Below are positions 52,684 to 61,600 of a DNA stretch of 64,000 nt, in pieces (within the stretch, counting starts at the first letter, position 1; each line of letters begins with the position of its first letter). The stretch spans positions 62,001 to 126,000 of the forward strand of contig JBGUQC010000001.1 of the NCBI GenBank assembly GCA_045130665.1. Direction: 5' to 3'. This stretch comes from RGIG8124 sp045130665 (lineage in GTDB: Bacteria; Bacillota; Clostridia; Christensenellales; CAG-917). The position numbers and the translations under genes are program-made. A model generated the notes under the pieces. It had not been told where the DNA came from and ran no database searches. It worked only from the letters and a program-made list of their open reading frames with translations.

Positions 52684-55600
52684 ATGAGAAACGCAATTAA
52701 CGACACAAGGATGGCAAAAAGAAATTTGATAGGAAAGAATATTTTAAAAGCAATTGCTTTAGTTGCAATCTTTATTTTTGTCTTTGCGTTTGTTTGCGGT
52801 TTGTCTGATGCAAATATTGTCTCTAAAAATGGAAATGGAACTTTAAATAATATAGCCTTAGCTGATTCTCAAATATCTTCATTCGGTAATAATTCATATG
52901 GTAGTCACAATGGAGATGGCAATAACGATTTATGGCATACATCAGGACAAGATAGTTGGACATATTATAAATATACCTTTTCTACTGCAATGAATGCTGC
53001 ATTAAGAAGTGGACATGCCACTCTTACAGTTTCTTTTCAATATGGTTCTCAAGGTGACAATGATAAAATTAAGTTTTATTGCAAAGTAAATCGTGGTTCA
53101 ACCACTATTGCAAGTCATACAACGTATCAAAACAGTTGGTTATCTTTAAGTAAAACATATCAAAGTTCAGTTGTATCTGTTTGTAGTTCGAAAAATTGTG
53201 CCACAACTGAAAGTGGCGATTTTACTGTAGAATTTGGATGTCAATCAGATGATACCGGTTGGTTTTCTGTTATTGATAGTGGACTTTATAATGCAACATG
53301 CAATGTAGCTGCTGCTAATAACACAGTTTCATTTGCTTCATATTTGGATGGTTCAGCCAGTACAACGGGTGGAACAGTTAATACTACATCAGCCACATTG
53401 AGCGCAATTAATTCAAGCACTAGTTCAACTGCTTCAGCAGAAACTGGTTACCACTTTGTCAAATGGACATATGGATCTAGTTCAACATCTTTAACTACAA
53501 ATGCAACGTTGAATGTTTATTTGTATAATTCTACAAATAGTGGTGCAACGCGTTCGGTTTGTTCTGATGCATATAATACAACTGCGTCATATCGTGCTAA
53601 TTTCACTGCGAATTCTGCTACTATTGTTTACAATAACAATGGCGGAAGTGGCACGATTTCCAATCAAACAATAAAGTATGCCACAGATTTTACGCTTGAT
53701 AGTGGTGCCAATTTTTCAAAGACAGGTTTTAAATTAATTGGATGGAGTACTTCGAATTCTGAAAGCGCATTAGTTGAATTTAACAAGAGTCAATCGATAA
53801 CAGATGATAAATTAGTAAAAAAGACAGACAATAGTGTTGTCGTGGATTTGTCAACAACAACTGGTACTACCATTACTTTATACGCAGTATGGGCCGAATC
53901 GGATTATGGCAAGTTAGCTTCAGGAACATCTGGTGCTTGGGGAAGTGCACAAAACCCTTTTGTTATCAGTACACCTAAACAATTGCAAAATTTAGCATTA
54001 ATTGTTGCTGGAGAATATACTCCATTAGATAGTGTTACAGGAACATACTACGAAACTGCAATTTCTACTAATACGGCAACAAATGATATCTCGTATGCTG
54101 GTTGTTATTTTATAATAACTGCCGATATTTCGATGACTGGCGCATATGCTTCAACATTTAAACCAATTGGCTCTGAATCAAACCCATTTAAAGGACGTAT
54201 TTATGGAACAACAGCAAGTCCATCTTATTCTAATGGAGTTTGGACTCAACAACAAAGAACTATAACACTTAATATGACTTGTTCTGCCAACTATGGTGGT
54301 CTTTTTGGAGAAGTTATAGGGACATCGGGAACAAGAGCAAGCGTTGGATATCTTAAATCAGCTGGAACAGTAAATGCATCTGGATATAAGTATGTTGGTG
54401 GCGTAGTGGGACATGCAGATTATGCAGACTTTAGCAATTTAGCTAACAGTGCAACTTTAACTGCAAATGACAATAACGGTGGTGTATTTGGATACATCTT
54501 ATCACACACAACTATTTCTGGAACATGTACCAATACTGGTGCTGTTACTGGACAAAGTAGTTCGGGCTATGTCGGTGGTGTAGGTGGAGATGTTAGGTCT
54601 ACACTAACAAATTGTACATTTACTAATAGTGGTTCAGTAACAAGTTCTGGTCCATATGTGGGTGGTATTTTTGGAAAATTAAGTGCAAATAATAAAGCAA
54701 ATTCAACAATTGCTTCTGCAACAAATACAGGTACAGTAAGCGCAAGCGGTAAAAATTATGTTGGCGGAATTATTGGTATTGGAGATAATGTAACTGTTCA
54801 AGGTGCTACAAATAGTGGTGCTGTTACTGGTGGCCAATATGTTGGTGGTATCTTTGGACATATTGAAACTTGTACTTTAACAGGTTCGTATACAACTACT
54901 GGCGCAAACACAATTACGGCATCTACATCATATGTAGGTGGAATTGCTGGTTATTTAGATGGTTCAAGTAATTCCTCATCTTCTATTACTGCAAGTAATA
55001 CTATGACAATTTCTGCAAGCGGTAAAGAATATGCTGCGGGAATAGCTGGATTTGCATATAACATAACTATTACAAGTGGAACAAATACTGGTAATATCAC
55101 TGGCGGTGGTCATACTGCTGGTATTTTCGGACAAGCAGCAAATACTGTTATAATGAATGGCACATTTACCAATGGTACAAATGGAAGTGCTGTTGGAACG
55201 ATTAATGGTACTGGCGGAATGTGTGGTGGAATTGGTGGACAAATTCATGCCGCATTAAAGACAACTTCAACATTTGCAAACTATGGCTCTGTAACTGGTG
55301 GTGGAGATTCTGTTGGTGGGTTATTTGGATTCTTTGACAACATTGAATCTAATGTAGCAATGCGTAATGCTGGTGCTGTAACTGGTAAATCATCTTTAGG
55401 TGGTATTGTTGGTAGAGCACAAAGAGGTCTTGTCGCTACAAATACATATCCAATTACAAATAGTGGAACAATTACATACACTGGTGGCACAACTTCTGGA
55501 GAATTAGGTGGTACATATAGTGCTGTTGGTGGAATTGCTGGATATATTAATAATAATATTGAAAAAGCAACAAATACTGGAGCTATTACAGTTTCTTCAG

Positions 55601-58600
55601 GAAATGCAGCATCTGCTGTAGGTGGTATTGTTGGTATTAATCATAATGGATACAACATTAGCATTGTCAGTTGTACAAATAGTGGTGCTATTACATCTGG
55701 TGGAAACTATACTGGCGGTATAGTTGGAAGATTATCCACATCTGCTACAAAGAATGTTCAAGGATGTAGCAACAGTGGGAATATTAGTGGCGCAGGGTAT
55801 GTTGGTGGTATTGCTGGATATTTAAACGGTTATACTATTAGCACATCATGTTCTAATACTGGTACGGTTACTGGTACTGGAGATCGTGTTGGTGGATTTG
55901 TTGGTGAAGCTAATTCATTAACAGTTTCCCTTGCATTATCTAATTCAAAAGCAGTAACTGGTGCACAGTATGTTGGTGGTGTTTTTGGAAATATGAACTC
56001 GGGTTGTGACCTTGGTTCATATGCATTTAGCAATAGTGCACAAATTAAAGGAACAAGTTATGTTGGCGGTATTTTTGGCAATTGTCCAGGAGTCACATCT
56101 TCATCCGGTGCAAATAGCTTACATAACTTAACTAATAGCGGAACTATTATTGGTAGTACAGAACGCGTGGGTGGATTAATCGGTAGCAATAATGCAACAA
56201 TTGCAGGAATAATGACTATTAGTGGACCTGTCTATGGTTATTCAAGTGCAGCCACGGGAACAAGAACTGCTAAATATGTTGGTGGTTTAATTGGATTCAA
56301 TACTGGTAATATAGCTTCAGCAACAATTGCCAATATTAGTACAGCAATTAATGTTACAGGTGCAGGATATGTCGGTGGATTGTTTGGAGCAACATATGGT
56401 TCAAGAATTGCAATTGGAACATCTGTTACAATCAAGATTAATTTATATGGCGGTGGAGATAGTTCACATAACTATGGTTATATTGGTGGTGTATTTGGTT
56501 ATGTCGCAGGCACAGGCGCGGAAACAACAAATACAACATTAGATCCAGGTACATCTACAAATAATTATTTTAGATTTACAACATCATCGTTAACAATTTC
56601 ATTTACTTTTGGTACATATGGTGCATATGTTGGAAAAATAGCTGGGTATGCAACGGGTATTTCAATTGAAAACTTATCTTCAAATGATGCTTCTGTGTCA
56701 TTTACAAATACTTCAGCAATAAGTAGTACAAATAGTAATTGCATAGGAGGTATTGTTGGTTATTTAGCAAATTGTGCTATTCATCAAGAAAGCATAACAC
56801 CAACAACATCTAAATCTGCATATTTTGGTTATACTACTGCCACATCTGCAACATTAGGGACAACTGTACAACCTGGAAATGTTTATTATACAACAGTTAC
56901 ATACACTGTTGAGAGTACAAATTATAACGTTGATGTTTATTTCTCACCATCTATTTTGGGTACTGTTACAACATTGCCTACATATAATCCATCTTCAAAT
57001 ACATTCACAAATGTAGTTGTAACAGAAACAAATGAATTTATTACTTCAGTTGGTGGAGTTTCACCTAATACATATTTAGGTACAAGTATCTATGGAAGAT
57101 ATGGTAATAGTGGTGCAATTTCAGGAAGATCATTTATTGGTGGTATTATCGGAAAGATAGATTCCGGTGTTGGAAATTTAGAATCTGGTACACGTGGCGC
57201 ATCAAATAGCATATATTATCTTGGAAATACTCAAAAACTTTATTTAGAAAATACAGGAAACATTAATGGTAGTTATTACTTTATTGGTGGACTAATTGGT
57301 GCAGTAGTAAACACTACTGGTAGTAATATTTATCATACATTTATTTATGCACATTTAGCAAATAAAGGAACAATCGGTTCTAGCGGTGTGTCATTTGTTG
57401 GAGGATTAATTGGTTCTGTTGGAACAGTTGCAGATATAGATTCTGGTAAATACTTTGTTGCAGTTTGTATTGATGGAACAACAACATTTAATGTTGCAAA
57501 TGGTAGTTACAATGGTGATTCAGGTACACAAAAGAGCATAATTGGAAAATATTATGTTGGTGGATCTGTTGGATTTATGGGTTCAAACCCAAACAATTAT
57601 GTTGATAGCTTCTTAAATGTTGCATTGGTTACAGATAATACAGGTACTACAGGTTATTATGTTGGTGGTATTGTTGGATATATGGGTGCAGGTCGTGCAT
57701 CAACCAATGGATCATCATTAAATAAATGTGTTTCCACTCCAACTGGAACAATTTCTGGTTCAACATCTTTCTGTTTGGGAGCAATGTATGTAGGTGGTAT
57801 TTGTGGACAAGCAGGTAATGTTTCAATAAACAATTGTTATTCAATGGGATTTGGATATAGTGTTGTTAGTGCAAATAATGGTGGTATTAGTGGTAATGTT
57901 ATGCCAAATACAACAATTACAGATTCTTGGGCAATACTTTATGTAAGCAATTTGGATCATTCATATGATTACAATAACGGCAATGGTAATTTTATTATGG
58001 TTGGTGCAAATACTAACTGGAAGATACCAAGTTTTACAGAATTATTATATGAAGCAGGACTTTCAAACGATACTATAGCAGCAGGTAATTATGTATCAGC
58101 TTCAACAAATACAACACCAGAACAAGGATATATAACATTGAAGTTAGCTATACCTGGTGTTGGTGGTGGCACAAATGAAAATTATATTGCATTCTTTACT
58201 GGTAATGGAAACAGGGAACCATCTGGTAATTTATATACAAACTACACACAAGACATAGGTGGATATGCAGGATATATCTACAATGATGGAAATTACATGT
58301 ATGTAAAGACATACCTTTCACAAGCAGAGTCTTATAGCGTCTGTTATGAAATAGCTCAGTTTGTTAACGTAGAAAGTACTTCATCATCTGCATATAGTGG
58401 ATTATCTGCTGCAAAGAAGATTGAAAACTGGACAGCAGGTTTCAACAATGGAAGATTTAGTGATCAATACATTGCAAACTTCAGTTCGGCACCAACATTG
58501 TCTGGTTCAACGTTTACAGTTGCATGTAATATTTATTATAAGAATTTAATAACCGGTTACAATTCAGACGTATGGTTAGCTGGTGTAATTAATAAATCTT

Positions 58601-61600
58601 ATAGTACTGGTACATCCACATTACCATATACTATATCAACAGTTCAACAATGGAATGAATTTGCAGGATATGTAAGAAATAATAATTCAACTTATATTGC
58701 TGCATATTGGAAGGTATTAAAAGACATAAATTTAGGTACATATAATAGTAGTTCAAATAATTTCTTAGTTGGTAATACAACTTATGCATTTAGAGGAACT
58801 TTAGATGGAAATGGTAAGACAATAACATATACATATACAAATGCAGGTGAAGATACTGGATTATTTCCACGTATTGGTAGTGGTGCTATTTTAAAGAATA
58901 TTCGTCTAGCAGGTACATTAACATCTTCAAGTAAGGGTGTTGGTGCATTAATTGGTAGTGCACAAAATGCATGTACAATTCAAAATGTTAGAAGTAGTGT
59001 AGCAGTTACAGGAACATACCATGTAGGTGGATTAATTGGTTATGTAAGTGCAAGCATTAACCTAAAAGATATTGCATTAACCGGAACAGTAAGAGGTAAT
59101 ACATATGATTCCAGTGGTGGTACTGGTGGTATTATTGGTACTGTTTATAGTGGTACAACAACAATTGACTCAGCAAGAAATGCAGGTACCGTATATGGCG
59201 AAGCAAATGCTGGTGGCATTATTGGGTTTGTAAATGGTACAGCAACAGTTACAAACAGTTGTAATACTGGACGTGTTGAAGAAATCACGCGTGTTAAGGA
59301 TAGACTATCTTATGTGGGTGGTATTTGTGGAAAAATCACAAGAACTGGCGGTATTAACATTTACGCATGTTACAATTCAGGTATTGTTTGGGGTAAGTGT
59401 GCAAGAGTTGGTGGTTTAATTGGTTGTGATACTGATGATGTTACAAGTTCAAGTGGAAGAACTAAAGTTTATTATTCATTTAACTCAGGACATGTTTATT
59501 CTGGACACTATAACCATAGAGAAGATGTAGAAGGTGGTAATAACACATTCACATATTGGTCTGGCGGTGAAGCTGGTGGATTGGTTGGAATGGCTATTGC
59601 TGTTGATATGTATTATTGCTATAACATTGGAACAGTTACATCCTTCGGTATTGCATCTCACTTGTATGAAAATCAATCTAGAACTGGTGGTTTAATTGGA
59701 TTAATGTATAACTACCAAAACAACTACTACTGTACAATGAAGTATTGTTACAATGCTGGACTTGTTCAAAATAGATGTACATTGGATAACGTCATTTACT
59801 TATCTGGTTTGGTAGGATGCTGTATTTATCAAAGATCTGGTATTTGGATGCTTGACGTTTTGAAATATTGGTCCGGTGCTAACAACTTGCCTGCCAATTC
59901 TTGCGAATATAACTACTCAATGCATGGACAATGTGATTTAGGTAATAAGAATGGAACAACTGGTAGCCTTGATATGACAAAGGGTTCCACATATAACAAT
60001 GGTGGTGGTTATATCGGTGTTAAACATGAGTTCGCATTCATGGAAAACTACAGACAAAACGGATACTTATATTTTGACTTTATTTACTGGGCACAAAACT
60101 GGACAATCCAAGATACATTAATTAATGCTTCAGCAATGGTATGTGGATATGATGCAAGTACACAGTGTGGTTCTAGACCATCTGGAATGACATCATGGAC
60201 ATCTGGTGGTGGAAGCACAGCAGTTTTAAGAAATGGATCCATAACATCTAATAGTAGTTTTGGATATATTTATATACCTGGTTGTTTACCACAGTTATCC
60301 ATTTTCGCAACCGATACAGAATCTGGTGTTGCTATGACCGGTTCAACTTCTGGTTTTAATACAGAAACACAAGAATATGAATTAAAATCAGCAGGTTCCG
60401 AGTATAGTCCATATGTAATTCAAAATGCTATTGACCTATTGGGATTCACACAGTTGTTCGCTATTAACGATGCATATCATGCTACAGGCAAGTATTATGC
60501 ATTTGCTAATGGATTTAATAACTTGGATGGAAGAAATTTAGATAGTGGTATTGATATGAATACCCTTGATATGACATATTCTCAAGTATCTTATACAGCA
60601 TATAAGGCTGGTACACAAACGAAAGACTACTTGGTTTATTCTTTCCCAATTATTGGCACAAGTGCTACATCTCAAGGTGCACAATCTTTCTACCAAGCAA
60701 CAAATGGTTATGGAAAGAATAGATTATTATTCAGAAATTCAAGCAATAATGTACTGGCCGGTACAGCAAGTGCTGAAAACTTTAACCAAATTGGTTCAAC
60801 ATCTGGAAGATATTTCGGTGGTACATTAGATGGATATAAAAAGACCGTTGGTGGTGTAGAGTATAGTTATCCAATTATTAAGAATTTAAAGATAAAGAGA
60901 ACTGCATCAAACGATTCAAATCAATGTTATGCAGCATTCATTGGATATGGTTCAGATTGTACAGTTAGAAACTTCACAATCCAAGACCCAACAATTGCTG
61001 TATCTGGATCAGTTCAAAATTCATATGTCGCAGCATTCGTTGCTAAGGCAATGGGTAGATGTACATTGTCCGGATTAGTCGCAACAAGTTCATCTAATTC
61101 ATTAACAATTACAAATGCAACAAGCAACACATATGCTGCTGGTATTTGCGCATATGCAAGTCCAAATACATCCGCTAACGGAGGAAATTCAACACATATT
61201 AATGATTGTAAGTCTTCAGCAACTGTAACAGTTAATATAACTGGAACATACAACAACGTTGGTGGTATTTTAGGTTATGCAAATGGTGTTGCAAATAGAA
61301 GTGACGTAGGTGTATTCGTAGACGAATGTTCAGTAACAGGTGGAACACTTACAAATGCATCTACACAAACAAATAATATAGGTACTGGTGGTATTGTTGG
61401 ATTTAGAAATACCATAGGACGTTTGGATATTACAAACTGTGAAGTTGGTAATGGTACAAATTCAGCGAATGTAACTATTAAGGGTAACCATACAGTTGGT
61501 GGTATTATTTCAAGAACCAATGGTGAAACTGCAACACATATTACAAACATTAGTAATTGTACTGTAGGAAATAAGACAACAATATGTAAAGAAAGAACAA